Of a stretch of DNA of 64,000 bases, positions 17,323 through 25,862 are shown piece after piece. Below the pieces are notes generated by a model, which did not search any database, was not told the origin of the DNA, and saw only the letters and a list, made by a program, of their open reading frames with translations. The translations under genes and the position numbers were made by a program. Every line of letters starts with the position of its first letter. The stretch's first letter is position 1. Origin of the DNA: Solwaraspora sp. WMMD791 (GTDB lineage: Bacteria; Actinomycetota; Actinomycetes; Mycobacteriales; Micromonosporaceae); assembly GCF_029581195.1 (NCBI RefSeq), contig NZ_CP120737.1, positions 1,798,001-1,862,000 on the forward strand, written 5' to 3'.

Positions 17323-18350
17323 TGGCTGCCTCCGTGGGCGGTGTTGGCGGCGTCGGCGAGGTCGAGCGCGACGTCGGTGATCATGTCCTCCTGGCCGCCG
17401 ACCATCCGGCGGCGGCCGAGTTCGACCAGGATGGACCGCACGTCGAGGCCGTAGCGGTCGGCGGCGCGTTCGGCGTGGCGCAGGAAGCTGGAGTAGACCC
17501 CGGCGTAGCCCAGCGACAGGGTTTCCCGGTCGACCCGGACCGGCCGGTCCTGCAGCGGACGGACCAGGTCCTCGGCGGCGTCCATCAGCGCGAACGTGTC
17601 GCAGCCGTGTTTCCAGCCGTGCAGGTCCGCGACGGCGGTGAAGACTTCGAGCGGGGCGTTGCCGGCCCCGGCACCCATCCCGGCGAGGGAGGCGTCGACC
17701 CGGGTGGTGCCGTGCTGCACGGCGACGACGCTGTTCGCCACACCGAGGGACAGGTTGTGGTGGGCGTGGATGCCGATCTGGGTGCCCGGGTCGAGCACGG
17801 CCCGATACGCGTCGACCCGGGCGGCGACGTCGTCCATCAGCAGCCGGCCGCCGGAGTCGGTGACGTAGACGCAGTGCGCCCCGTACGACTCCATCAGTTT
17901 GGCCTGCGCCGCGAGGCCGGCCGGGGTGTTCATGTGCGACATCATCAGGAACCCGGCGACGTCCATGCCGTTGTCGCGGGCCCAGGAGATGTGCTGGGCG
18001 GCGATGTCGGCCTCGGTGCAGTGGGTGGCGATCCGCACGCTGGTGACGCCGAGGTCGCGGGCGGCCCGCAGATCGTCGATGGTGCCGATGCCGGGCAGCA
18101 GCAGAGTGGTCAACGTCGCCCGGCTGATCGACTCGGCGGCGGCGGTGATCCAGTCGGCGTCCGACGCCGCGCCGTGGCCGTAGGTGACGCTGGAGCCGGC
18201 CAGCCCGTCGCCGTGGGCGACCTCGATGGCGTCGACGCCGGCGGCGTCCAGCGCGGCGGCGATCGCCCGGACCTCGTCGACCGTGTAGCGGTGCCCGATG
18301 GCGTGCATGCCGTCGCGCAACGTCACGTCCTGTACGTACAGCCGGGTCAT
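17319..18350 (-). CDS. nbaI: 4-hydroxy-2-oxovalerate aldolase
   Basis: Class II pyruvate aldolase of the DmpG/BphI type, 343 aa. It cleaves 4-hydroxy-2-oxovalerate to pyruvate and acetaldehyde; in known complexes the acetaldehyde is channelled to the partner dehydrogenase. The ATG at 18350 follows GAGAGGGGG and overlaps the dehydrogenase stop (ATGA). The N-terminal [12 protein letters not shown] carries the catalytic Arg-Asp and His; [15 protein letters not shown] supplies the metal-binding histidines, followed by [17 protein letters not shown]. The C-terminal helical domain ([24 protein letters not shown]) is the normal dehydrogenase-contacting region. Confidence 0.96.
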   Translation of the reverse strand: MTRLYVQDVTLRDGMHAIGHRYTVDEVRAIAAALDAAGVDAIEVAHGDGLAGSSVTYGHGAASDADWITAAAESISRATLTTLLLPGIGTIDDLRAARDLGVTSVRIATHCTEADIAAQHISWARDNGMDVAGFLMMSHMNTPAGLAAQAKLMESYGAHCVYVTDSGGRLLMDDVAARVDAYRAVLDPGTQIGIHAHHNLSLGVANSVVAVQHGTTRVDASLAGMGAGAGNAPLEVFTAVADLHGWKHGCDTFALMDAAEDLVRPLQDRPVRVDRETLSLGYAGVYSSFLRHAERAADRYGLDVRSILVELGRRRMVGGQEDMITDVALDLADAANTAHGGSQ

Positions 18351-19273
18351 GACCGTGCCCCCTCTCGGACAGCGACCAGACGTTCGGCGGTGCGCAGCGC
18401 CGCCGACGTCATGATGTCGAGGTTCCCGGCGTACGCGGGCAGGTAGTGCCCGGCACCAGAGACCTCCAGGAACACCGACACCTGGGTGCCGGTGAACCGG
18501 CCGCCCAGCGCCGGCACGTACGCGTCGACCGGGTCGAACTGCACCCGCTGCTTGAGGCGGTAGCCGGGCACGTACTCGGCGACCGACGCCACCATGGTCT
18601 GCACCGAGTCGGCGACCGCGCCGGTGTCGACGCCGGCCGGGATCAGGCAGTAGACGGTGTCGCGCATCAGCAGCGGCGGGTCGGCCGGGTTCAGCACGAT
18701 GATCGCCTTGCCCTTGCCGGCACCGCCGACGACTTCCAGGGCGCGGGCGGTGGTCTGGGTGAACTCGTCGATGTTGGCCCGGGTGCCCGGGCCGGCCGAG
18801 CGGGACGCGATCGAGGCGACGATCTCCGCGTACGCGACCGGGGCCACCGCGGCGACGGCGGCGACGACCGGTACGGTGGCCTGCCCACCGCAGGTGACCA
18901 TGTTGACGTTCGGCTCGGCCAGGTGCGCGTCCAGGTTGACCGGCGGCACCACGTACGGGCCGATCGCGGCCGGGGTCAGGTCGACCACGGTCCGCCCGTT
19001 CGCCTGCAGGATCTCGTTGTTGCGTCGGTGCGCGCCGGCCGACGTGGCGTCGAAGACGAGTCGCACGTCGGCGAACTCGGGCATCGCCACCAGGCCGTCG
19101 ACGCCGTCGGCGGTGGTCGCCACGCCGAGGCGGCGGGCGCGGGCCAGCCCGTCCGATTGCGGGTCGATGCCGACCATCGCCACCATCCGCAGCGACTCCG
19201 ACAGCCGCAGCACTTTGATCATCAGGTCGGTGCCGATGTTGCCCGACCCGATCACCGCCACCCCGACACCCAC
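18347..19273 (-). CDS. nbaJ: Acetaldehyde dehydrogenase (acylating)
   Basis: 308 aa, DmpF/BphJ type. Oxidises acetaldehyde with NAD+ and CoA to acetyl-CoA as partner of the aldolase encoded next. The GTG at 19273 shares one base with the preceding TAG and follows GGGGAGGGG. The Rossmann motif is [12 protein letters not shown], the catalytic Cys lies in [13 protein letters not shown], and [15 protein letters not shown] and [11 protein letters not shown] are family-specific stretches. Confidence 0.96.
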   Translation of the reverse strand: MGVGVAVIGSGNIGTDLMIKVLRLSESLRMVAMVGIDPQSDGLARARRLGVATTADGVDGLVAMPEFADVRLVFDATSAGAHRRNNEILQANGRTVVDLTPAAIGPYVVPPVNLDAHLAEPNVNMVTCGGQATVPVVAAVAAVAPVAYAEIVASIASRSAGPGTRANIDEFTQTTARALEVVGGAGKGKAIIVLNPADPPLLMRDTVYCLIPAGVDTGAVADSVQTMVASVAEYVPGYRLKQRVQFDPVDAYVPALGGRFTGTQVSVFLEVSGAGHYLPAYAGNLDIMTSAALRTAERLVAVREGARS

Positions 19274-20103
19274 TACGACCCCTCCCCTGACTCGCCACCG
19301 GCCGACCGGTCGGCCGGTTTGGCGCTGAATCTGGTCCGTACCGTGCCGAGCCCGGCGATCCGCGCCTCGTACGCCGCCCCCGGGGTGACCGGCACCATCG
19401 GGCCGAGCGCACCGGAGAGCACGATGTCGCCGGCCCGCAGCGGATCCCCGGCGGCGGCCATGGTCGACGCCAGCCAGGCGACGGCGTGCACCGGGTTGCC
19501 GAGGCAGGCGGCTCCGGCGCCGACCGACACCGGTTCGCCGGCCGACTCGAGCACCATGCCGCATTCGCGCAGGTCAACCGTGGCGGGCGGCACCGGCCGG
19601 TCGCCGAGGACGAACAGGCCCGACGAGGCGTTGTCGGCCACGGTGTCCACGATCGAGATGTCCCAGTCGGTGATCCGGGAGTCGACGATCTCGATCGCCG
19701 GCAGCAGGAAGTCGGTGGCCCGCAGCACGTCGACCACGGTCGCCGGCCCGTCCGGCAGGTCGGTGCCGAGCACGAACGCCACCTCGGCCTCCACCCTCGG
19801 CTGGATCAGCCCGGCCAGGTCGACCTCGTCGCCGTCGCCGACCGCCATGTCGGCGAAGAGCACCCCGAAGTCGGGCTGGTAGACGCCGAACGCGGCCTGC
19901 ACCGCCGGCGACGTCAGGCCGATCTTCGCCCCGACCCGGCGGCGGCCGACGGCCGACCAGCCGGCGACGGTCGCCCGCTGCACCGCGTACGCGGCGGCCA
20001 CGTCACCGGCGGGCAGCAGCCGGTCGCGTAGCGGCGGGCACGGCACCCCGGTGTCGTACGCCCCGGTCACCGCCGCGACGGCGGCCTCGATGTCCACAGT
20101 CAT
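19273..20103 (-). CDS. nbaH: 2-oxopent-4-enoate hydratase
   Basis: 276 aa, same family as the decarboxylase gene at 16543-17322. Adds water to 2-oxopent-4-enoate to give 4-hydroxy-2-oxovalerate. ATG start overlapping the preceding stop (ATGA). Motifs are [37 protein letters not shown] and [11 protein letters not shown], closing with [17 protein letters not shown]. Assigned as hydratase because KIGLTS matches that branch and because the other paralogue better fits the decarboxylase. Confidence 0.87.
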   Translation of the reverse strand: MTVDIEAAVAAVTGAYDTGVPCPPLRDRLLPAGDVAAAYAVQRATVAGWSAVGRRRVGAKIGLTSPAVQAAFGVYQPDFGVLFADMAVGDGDEVDLAGLIQPRVEAEVAFVLGTDLPDGPATVVDVLRATDFLLPAIEIVDSRITDWDISIVDTVADNASSGLFVLGDRPVPPATVDLRECGMVLESAGEPVSVGAGAACLGNPVHAVAWLASTMAAAGDPLRAGDIVLSGALGPMVPVTPGAAYEARIAGLGTVRTRFSAKPADRSAGGESGEGS

Positions 20104-21608
20104 GTCAAGTCCACACAGACGTTGGTCAGTTCGGAGTAGAAGTCCAGCGAGTGCACGCCGCCCTCCCGGCCCACGCCGGAGGCCTTCACCCCGCCGAACG
20201 GGGTACGCAGATCCCGCAGGAACCAGGTGTTGACCCAGACGATGCCGGCGTCCAGTCTGGCGCCGGCCCGGTGCGCCCGCCCCACGTCGCGGGTCCACAC
20301 CGTCGCGGCCAGGCCGTAGTCGGAGTCGTTGGCCAGCGCGAACGCCTCCTCCTCGGTGTCGAACGGCGCGATGTGGCAGATCGGGCCGAACACCTCTTCG
20401 CGCAGCAGCCGTGCCGAGGAGCCCAGCCCGGTCAGTACGGTCGGCTGCACGTACGCGCCGCCGTCGCGGGCGTCATCGAAGGTCGGCACGCCACCACCGG
20501 CGAGTACGTCGGCGCCTTCGACGCGGGCCAGGTCGTAGTAGCCGAGCACCTTGTCCCGGTGACCGTGCGAGATCAGCGGCATCGTCGAGATCGTCTCGTC
20601 GGCGGGCCAGCCGTACCGGGCGTCGCGGGCGGCGGCCGCCAACCGGTCCACGAACTCGTCGAAGACCGGCCGCTGCACGTAGAGCCGCTCGGTGCACAGG
20701 CACACCTGGCCGCCGTTGGTGAACGACGACCGCACCGAGCCGGCGACGGCGGCGTCCAGGTCGGCGTCGGCGAAGACCAGGCCGGCGTTCTTGCCGCCCA
20801 GCTCGAACGAGACCGCCTTCACCCCGTCGGCGGCTGCCCGCATGATCGCCGACCCGGTCGCCGACTCACCGGTGAAGGTGATCGCGTCCACCCCGGGGTG
20901 GGTGGTCAGCCACTCCCCCGCCGCGCCCGGCCCGAAGCCGTGCACCAGGTTGAACACCCCGTCGGGTACGCCGGCCGCCGCCATCACCTCGGCCAGCAGC
21001 GTCGCCGACGCCGGGGTTTCCTCGCTGGGCTTGACGACGACGGCGTTGCCGCAGGCCAGCGCCGGGGCGACCTTCCAGGTGAGCAGCAGCAGCGGCAGGT
21101 TCCACGGCACGATGACCGCGACGACGCCGACGGGTTTGCGGACCGCGTAGTTCAGTGCCCGGCCGCCGCTCGGGGTGACCGTGGTGAACGACTCGGTCGG
21201 CGCGGTGGCGGCGATCTCCGCGAACGCCCGGAAGTTCGCCGCCCCGCGCGGGATGTCCAGGGTGCGGGCCTGGCTGACCGGTTTACCGGTGTCGGCGACC
21301 TCGGCAGCGACCAGGTCGTCGAAGCGGCGGTCCAGCTCGTCGGCGACCGCGCGCAGCACCGCCGCCCGGTCCCGTTCGGCCATGCCGCCCCAGGGTCCGC
21401 GTAGCGCCGACCGGGCCGCCGCGACGGCCGCGTCGACCGTCGAGGAGTCGGCCTCAGCCACCTCGAAGACCGTCTCCCCGGTCACCGGCGACACCTTCGC
21501 AAACCGCTTCCCGGCGTCGACGAACCGGCCGCCGACGAAGTTGCGCAGCAGGCCGGGGCCGTCGGCGGCCGGCCGGCCGGCGTACAGGTCGGGGTGCCAC
21601 AAAGTCAT
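20100..21608 (-). CDS. nbaE: 2-aminomuconate-6-semialdehyde dehydrogenase
   Basis: 502 aa NAD+-dependent aldehyde dehydrogenase. Oxidises 2-aminomuconate semialdehyde to 2-aminomuconate, competing with its spontaneous cyclisation to picolinate. ATG after GGAAGGG, overlapping the KMO stop by four bases. Catalytic residues: Asn in VIVPWNLPLL, Glu in FELGGKNAG, Cys in GGQVCLCTERLYV; the CLCTER form is characteristic of this subfamily. The C-terminus has GGVKASGVGREGG. Its ribosome site belongs to a 20-base tandem duplication. Confidence 0.94.
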   Translation of the reverse strand: MTLWHPDLYAGRPAADGPGLLRNFVGGRFVDAGKRFAKVSPVTGETVFEVAEADSSTVDAAVAAARSALRGPWGGMAERDRAAVLRAVADELDRRFDDLVAAEVADTGKPVSQARTLDIPRGAANFRAFAEIAATAPTESFTTVTPSGGRALNYAVRKPVGVVAVIVPWNLPLLLLTWKVAPALACGNAVVVKPSEETPASATLLAEVMAAAGVPDGVFNLVHGFGPGAAGEWLTTHPGVDAITFTGESATGSAIMRAAADGVKAVSFELGGKNAGLVFADADLDAAVAGSVRSSFTNGGQVCLCTERLYVQRPVFDEFVDRLAAAARDARYGWPADETISTMPLISHGHRDKVLGYYDLARVEGADVLAGGGVPTFDDARDGGAYVQPTVLTGLGSSARLLREEVFGPICHIAPFDTEEEAFALANDSDYGLAATVWTRDVGRAHRAGARLDAGIVWVNTWFLRDLRTPFGGVKASGVGREGGVHSLDFYSELTNVCVDLT

Positions 21609-22969
21609 GAGCGTCCCTTCCGGGCAGACCCGCGTCCCTTTCGGACAGACCGGGTGACGGCGGCGCCGAGTGCCCCTACTATCAGCGCCGCCGTCCCGGC
21701 CACCGTCGCCGCCAGCAGCTGGTGCTGGCGGCGGACCCGACGCCTGACCTCGGCGTACGGGATGGTGGTGAAGGAGACCATCTCGTAGCGGGACACGTAA
21801 CGCCCCGGCAACGCCCGTTCCAGGGCGTGTTCGACCTTGCGGAACGTCTGGAACGTCGGGGAGGCGACCTTGTCGCGCATCTCGACGAAGTTCGCCAGCG
21901 CCATCTGGGCGATCGCTTCGGCGTTGGCCTGGCGGCGGGACTGGTACAGCGGCAGGGCCGCCGCCCAGTCGCCGCCGGTGTCGTCGAGGCAGCGGTCCAG
22001 CTCGACGACGTCCTCGAAGGCACAGTTGGCGCCCTGACCGTAGAACGGCACGACCGCGTGGGCGGCGTCGCCGACCAGCGCCACCCGGCCGCCGACCTGC
22101 CACGGGTCGCAGCGCACCGTGCCGAGCAGGCCGACCGGGTTGTGCTGGTAGTCGTCGACCAGGTTCGGCGCCAGCGGTGGCACGTCCGGGTAGTGCTCGC
22201 GGAAGTGCCGCTCGATCGCCGCCGGGCTGCTCAGCGAGGCGAAACTCGACGTACCGCCGGTCGGCCAGAACAGGGTGCAGGTGAAGGAGCGGTCCGGGTT
22301 CGGCAGGGCGATCATCATCGACGTGCCGCGCGGCCAGATGTGCAGCGCACCCGGGTCGAGGGCGTAGTCGCCGCCGACCGCCGGGATGGTCAGCTCCTTG
22401 TAGCCGTAGTCGAGGAAGTCGAGGCTCTCGTCGACCAGTCCGTGGGCGAGCAGCTGGCCGCGTACCGCCGAACCGGCGCCGTCGGCGCCGAGCACCACCC
22501 GCGCGGCGGCCTGGACCTTGCCCTGCGGCGTGTCGAAGGTCGCCTCGCCGGTGGCCGGGTCGAGGCCGACGAGCCGGTGGTCGAAGACGACGGTGACCCC
22601 GGGTGCGGCCTCGGCGGCGTCGAGCAGGGCGTTGTTGAGCGCGCCCCGGCTGATCGAGTTGATCGCCCGCTGCCCGTCGGCACTGTACGGCTGAAAGTCC
22701 AGGTCACCGGCGACCGGGTGGATCATCCTGCCGCGCATCGGCAACGCGTCGGCGAGCACCTGGTCGGCCAGGTCGATGCGGCGCAGCGCGTCCAGGCCGC
22801 GTTCGGACAGCGCCAGGTTGATCGACCGGCCGCGTTCGGCGGTGCCGCGTCGCGGGTCCGGCCGCCGCTCGTAGAGGGTGACCGGCAGGCCCCGGCGGGC
22901 CAGGAAGCAGGCGAGCAGGCTGCCGGCCAGGCCGGCGCCGACCACCGCGACCGGTGCGCGCTCAGACAT
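21605..22969 (-). CDS. kmo: Kynurenine 3-monooxygenase, with C-terminal membrane helix
   Basis: FAD/NADPH-dependent aromatic hydroxylase, 454 aa; converts kynurenine to 3-hydroxykynurenine. ATG after GGAAGG; overlaps kynureninase by eight bases. The FAD motif is VAVVGAGLAGSLLACFLARRG at the start; the second flavin site reads VALVGDAAHAVVPFYGQGANCAFED. The substrate-pocket signature RSINLALSERGLDALR is the KMO form. Unlike most bacterial KMOs, the last 50 residues contain a hydrophobic helix (VAGTAALIVGALGAAV) with a basic tail (RSVRKGRGSARKGRS), suggesting membrane attachment as in mitochondrial KMO. The basic tail is partly encoded by a short tandem duplication. Confidence 0.95.
   Translation of the reverse strand: MSERAPVAVVGAGLAGSLLACFLARRGLPVTLYERRPDPRRGTAERGRSINLALSERGLDALRRIDLADQVLADALPMRGRMIHPVAGDLDFQPYSADGQRAINSISRGALNNALLDAAEAAPGVTVVFDHRLVGLDPATGEATFDTPQGKVQAAARVVLGADGAGSAVRGQLLAHGLVDESLDFLDYGYKELTIPAVGGDYALDPGALHIWPRGTSMMIALPNPDRSFTCTLFWPTGGTSSFASLSSPAAIERHFREHYPDVPPLAPNLVDDYQHNPVGLLGTVRCDPWQVGGRVALVGDAAHAVVPFYGQGANCAFEDVVELDRCLDDTGGDWAAALPLYQSRRQANAEAIAQMALANFVEMRDKVASPTFQTFRKVEHALERALPGRYVSRYEMVSFTTIPYAEVRRRVRRQHQLLAATVAGTAALIVGALGAAVTRSVRKGRGSARKGRS
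21611..21651. repeat. Tandem 20-base duplication across the kmo/dehydrogenase junction
   Basis: Two copies (21611-21630 and 21632-21651) differ at two positions. On the minus strand each contains a purine-rich Shine-Dalgarno-like core (GGAAGGG and GAAAGGG), so the dehydrogenase gene has a duplicated ribosome site, and the KMO tail carries a repeated Arg-Lys-Gly motif. Confidence 0.8.
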
Positions 22970-24269
22970 CGTCGCCGCCTTCCGTCGGGAGGGTCGCGGC
23001 GAGCGCCCGCGCGGCCCGCCAGCAGTCGTGGTACGTCGAGTACAGCGGCACCGGGGCGAGCCGGACGATGTCCGGTTCGCGGGCGTCGGCGATCACCCCG
23101 TGCTCGTGGCGCAGCCGGGCGGTCAGCGCGTGCGCCCCCGACCCGCCACCGCCGGCAGCCGACGTGGCGATCCGCAGGGACAGTTGGCAGCCGCGCCGGG
23201 CCGGGTCCCGGGGGGTGACGACGTTGACCGGCCGACCCGGCAGGATCTCGTCGAGCAGCTGCTCCAGGTAGCCGGTGAGCCGTTCGCTGCGTTCCCGCAG
23301 CGCCGTCATGCCGACCTTGTCGAAGATCTGCAACGAGGTACGGACCGGACCCATCGCGAAGATCGGCGGGTTGGAGATCTGCCAGGCGTCGACGCTGGCC
23401 GGCGGACGGGACACCGGGATCATCTCGAACCGGGTCGCCGGCTCGGTGCTCCACCAACCTTCGAAGCGGGCCAGCGTCGCGTCGCCGTGGTGGCGTTCGT
23501 GCACGTACGCGCCAGCGAGGGCCCCCGGCCCGGAGTTGAGGTACTTGTAGGAGCACCAGGCGGCGAAGTCGACGCCCCAGTCGTGCAGCCGCAGCGGCAC
23601 GTTGCCGGCGGCGTGCGCCAGGTCCCAGCCGACGATCGCCCCGGCGGCCCGGCCGGCCTCGGTGATCGTCGGGATGTCCAGCAGCTCACCGGTCAGGTAG
23701 TTGACCCCGCCGAGCAGCACCAGCGCCACCCGGTCGCCCTCGGTGCGCAGGTAGTCCACGATGTCTTCGGTGCGTAGCGTGTCCTCGCCGGGACGGGGCC
23801 GCAGCCGGACCACCGTACGGTCGGGGTCGAGGCCGTGGAAGACGGCCTGGCTGCGCACCGCGTAGCTGTCCGACGGGAACGCCGAGTCCTCGATGACGAT
23901 CCGGTTGCGCGCGCCGGCCGGCCGGTAGAACGACACCATCAGCAGGTGCAGGTTGACCGTCAGCGAGTTCATCACCACGGCCTCGCTGGGCAGGGCGCCG
24001 ACCAGTCGCGCGGCGGGGTCGGTGAGAAGTTCGTGGTACGGCAGCCACGGCCGGCCGGCTTCGAGGTGGCCTTCGACGCCGAGCCGGGCCCAGTCGTCGA
24101 GGTCGTCGAGCAGCTCGGCGCGGGTGGCCTTCGGTTGCAGACCGAGGGAGTTGCCGGCGAAGTAGGCGACGTCGGGGTGGTCGCCGCCGGTGGCCGGCGG
24201 GATGTGGAACAGGTCGCGGTGCCCGGGGTCGGCGGCGTCGCGGCGACGGGCGTCGTCCTCAGTGAACAT
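22962..24269 (-). CDS. kynU: Kynureninase
   Basis: PLP enzyme, 435 aa, that cleaves 3-hydroxykynurenine (or kynurenine) to 3-hydroxyanthranilate (anthranilate) and alanine. The ATG at 24269 lies 11 bases after the dioxygenase stop, with GAGAGG upstream. The PLP lysine is in WCSYKYLNSGPG; other signatures are YFAGNSLGLQPK near the N-terminus, MNSLTVNLHLLM and GWDLAHAAGNVPL. Second gene of the operon. Confidence 0.96.
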   Translation of the reverse strand: MFTEDDARRRDAADPGHRDLFHIPPATGGDHPDVAYFAGNSLGLQPKATRAELLDDLDDWARLGVEGHLEAGRPWLPYHELLTDPAARLVGALPSEAVVMNSLTVNLHLLMVSFYRPAGARNRIVIEDSAFPSDSYAVRSQAVFHGLDPDRTVVRLRPRPGEDTLRTEDIVDYLRTEGDRVALVLLGGVNYLTGELLDIPTITEAGRAAGAIVGWDLAHAAGNVPLRLHDWGVDFAAWCSYKYLNSGPGALAGAYVHERHHGDATLARFEGWWSTEPATRFEMIPVSRPPASVDAWQISNPPIFAMGPVRTSLQIFDKVGMTALRERSERLTGYLEQLLDEILPGRPVNVVTPRDPARRGCQLSLRIATSAAGGGGSGAHALTARLRHEHGVIADAREPDIVRLAPVPLYSTYHDCWRAARALAATLPTEGGDDV

Positions 24270-24280
24270 GCGGCAGCCTC

Positions 24281-25174
24281 TCACATGCTGGTCCGGGCGG
24301 ACCAGATCTCGGGGAAGACCACCCGGGCCATGCTGCGTTGCAGCCAGGCCAGGCCGGCGGAGCCGCCGCTGCCGACCTTGGCGCCCATGGTGCGCTGCAC
24401 CGCCTTGAGATGCTTGTAGCGCCAGTCGCCGAACTGCTCGGCGACCTCGGTCAACGCCTCGCCGAGCAGCCGCAGGTGGTTGTCCGGGGTGTTGGTGCGG
24501 TAGACCTCCACCCAGGCGGCCTCGACCGCCGGGTGCGGTTCGTGTTCGGTGGCGACGTCGCGGGTCAGCAGGTCGGCCGGGATGTCGTGGCCGGCGCGGG
24601 CCAGCAGGGCGATCACGTCGTCCCACAGGCTCGGCGTGTGCAGCGTCTGCTCCAACTCGGCGTACACCTCGGGTTGGCGGCGGAACGGGCGGATCAGCGA
24701 CGGGGTCCGGATGCCCAGGGTGAACTCCAGCTGCCGGTACATCGCCGACTGGAAACCGGAGCCCTCACCGAGCAGGTTGCGGAACCGGTTGAAGTCGGCC
24801 GGGGTCATCCAGCGCAGCGTCTGCCAGGAGGCGTTGAGCCCTTCCAGGTGCAGCGCGGCGCGGCGCAGCGGGGCGACCGCCTCCCACACCTGGTCGGCGC
24901 GCAGCAGTCGCTGGGTTTCGCGCAGCTCGTGGCGGGTCAGCCCGAAGTACAGCTCCATGATCTGGCTGACCATCAGGAACGACATCTCGCCGGGGTCGTC
25001 GCTGAGGGTGCGCTGCAAACTGTGCAGGGTGCTGGCGTGCACGTACGCGTCGTACGGCACCCGGTCGCCGAACTCCAGGGTCGGCTCACCGGCGTTGGCG
25101 GCGGCGCGGGCGTCGCGTTCGGCGGCGTCCACCGGCCGCACGGCCGGTGGGCTGGCCACGTCGGTGCTGTTCAC
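24281..25174 (-). CDS. kynA: Tryptophan 2,3-dioxygenase
   Basis: Heme dioxygenase opening the indole ring of L-tryptophan to N-formylkynurenine; first and probably rate-setting gene of the operon. 297 aa, GTG start with the strong site AAGGAGGG nine bases upstream. Family motifs: YDAYVHASTLHSLQ, LMVSQIMELYFGL, GEGSGFQSAMYRQLEFTLG and the heme-ligand region WRYKHLKAVQRTMGAKVGSGGS. The next enzyme, formylkynurenine formamidase, is not in the cluster. Confidence 0.96.
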   Translation of the reverse strand: MNSTDVASPPAVRPVDAAERDARAAANAGEPTLEFGDRVPYDAYVHASTLHSLQRTLSDDPGEMSFLMVSQIMELYFGLTRHELRETQRLLRADQVWEAVAPLRRAALHLEGLNASWQTLRWMTPADFNRFRNLLGEGSGFQSAMYRQLEFTLGIRTPSLIRPFRRQPEVYAELEQTLHTPSLWDDVIALLARAGHDIPADLLTRDVATEHEPHPAVEAAWVEVYRTNTPDNHLRLLGEALTEVAEQFGDWRYKHLKAVQRTMGAKVGSGGSAGLAWLQRSMARVVFPEIWSARTSM

Positions 25175-25220
25175 GTCGGCTGCCCTCCTTTGCTGTGCCG
25201 CCCATGATCGCCGACTTGCG

Positions 25221-25284
25221 GTCCGTCGCTGAATACCGGATCAACGGCGGTACGCGGCCGCGACCTGCAGGTCCGTGGCTAGAT
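25221..25284. promoter_or_regulatory. Candidate Lrp operators in the kynA/lrp-like divergent region
   Basis: The 142-base divergent region contains two direct copies of a 14-base element (gtccgtcgctgaat at 25221, gtccgtggctagat at 25271; 11 of 14 identical) spaced 50 bases apart, i.e. on nearly the same helix face. The first copy is part of an imperfect palindrome (ccgt...acgg, 25223-25247). The second contains TAGATT, a possible -10 for the regulator gene. The spacing suits a multimeric Lrp/AsnC protein. Inference only. Confidence 0.35.
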
Positions 25285-25316
25285 TGGGGTGATCGGTTAA
25301 CGAAGGGAAAGTGTCC

Positions 25317-25754
25317 GTGGACGAGATGGATTGGGCCCTGCTGCGCGAGTTGCAGGCCGATGCCCGACTTTCCTTCAGCGAGCTGTCCCGCCGGGTGCAC
25401 CTGTCACCGCCGGCGGTCGCCGAGCGGGTCCGCCGGCTGGAGGAGTCCGGCGTGATCGGCGGCTACCACGCGCACGTCGACCTGACCCGGGCCGGCTGGA
25501 CGGTGATCGCCCTGATCCGGATGTCCTGCTACGGGTCGCACTGCATCCTGCGCGACCCGCAGGTGCCGACCTGGCCGGAGATCCGGGAGATCCACCGGAT
25601 CACCGGCGACGCCTGCTCGATGCTGAAGGTGGCGGCGGCGTCGATGGACGCCTTCGAGGACGTCATCGACCGGCTCGCCCCGTACGGCCAGCCGTCCAGC
25701 ACGATGGTGCTCTCCACCCCGCTGGACTGGCGACCGGTCACCGCCGCCGACTGA
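25317..25754 (+). CDS. Lrp/AsnC-family regulator of the tryptophan-degradation operon
   Basis: 145 aa from the GTG at 25317, chosen because the AAGGG site is nine bases away; GTG 25311 is only three bases from it. The N-terminal winged helix is typical: DEMDWALLRELQADARLSFSELSRRVHLSPPAVAERVRRLEESGVI. The C-terminal RAM (ACT-like) ligand domain contains EIHRITGDACSMLKVAAASMDAFEDVIDRL. It is divergent from kynA with only the operator-sized gap between them, so it very likely senses tryptophan, kynurenine or a related amino acid and controls the operon. Confidence 0.92.
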   Translation: MDEMDWALLRELQADARLSFSELSRRVHLSPPAVAERVRRLEESGVIGGYHAHVDLTRAGWTVIALIRMSCYGSHCILRDPQVPTWPEIREIHRITGDACSMLKVAAASMDAFEDVIDRLAPYGQPSSTMVLSTPLDWRPVTAAD

Positions 25755-25862
25755 CTCGGCACCGCGTGACAGTCGACTGAACGTCGACAGAGCCGCGATT
25801 CTGTCAATTTTCACCAGAAACTGAGGTATGGTTGCGGAGTCGTGCGCTAGGAGGCAGGTGCT

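Noticed and set aside
16543-20103. Assigning both FAH-like genes in the tryptophan operon as 2-oxopent-4-enoate hydratases
   Set aside because: The pathway needs one decarboxylase and one hydratase, and the two copies differ in the KMGLTS/KIGLTS motif in the expected way.
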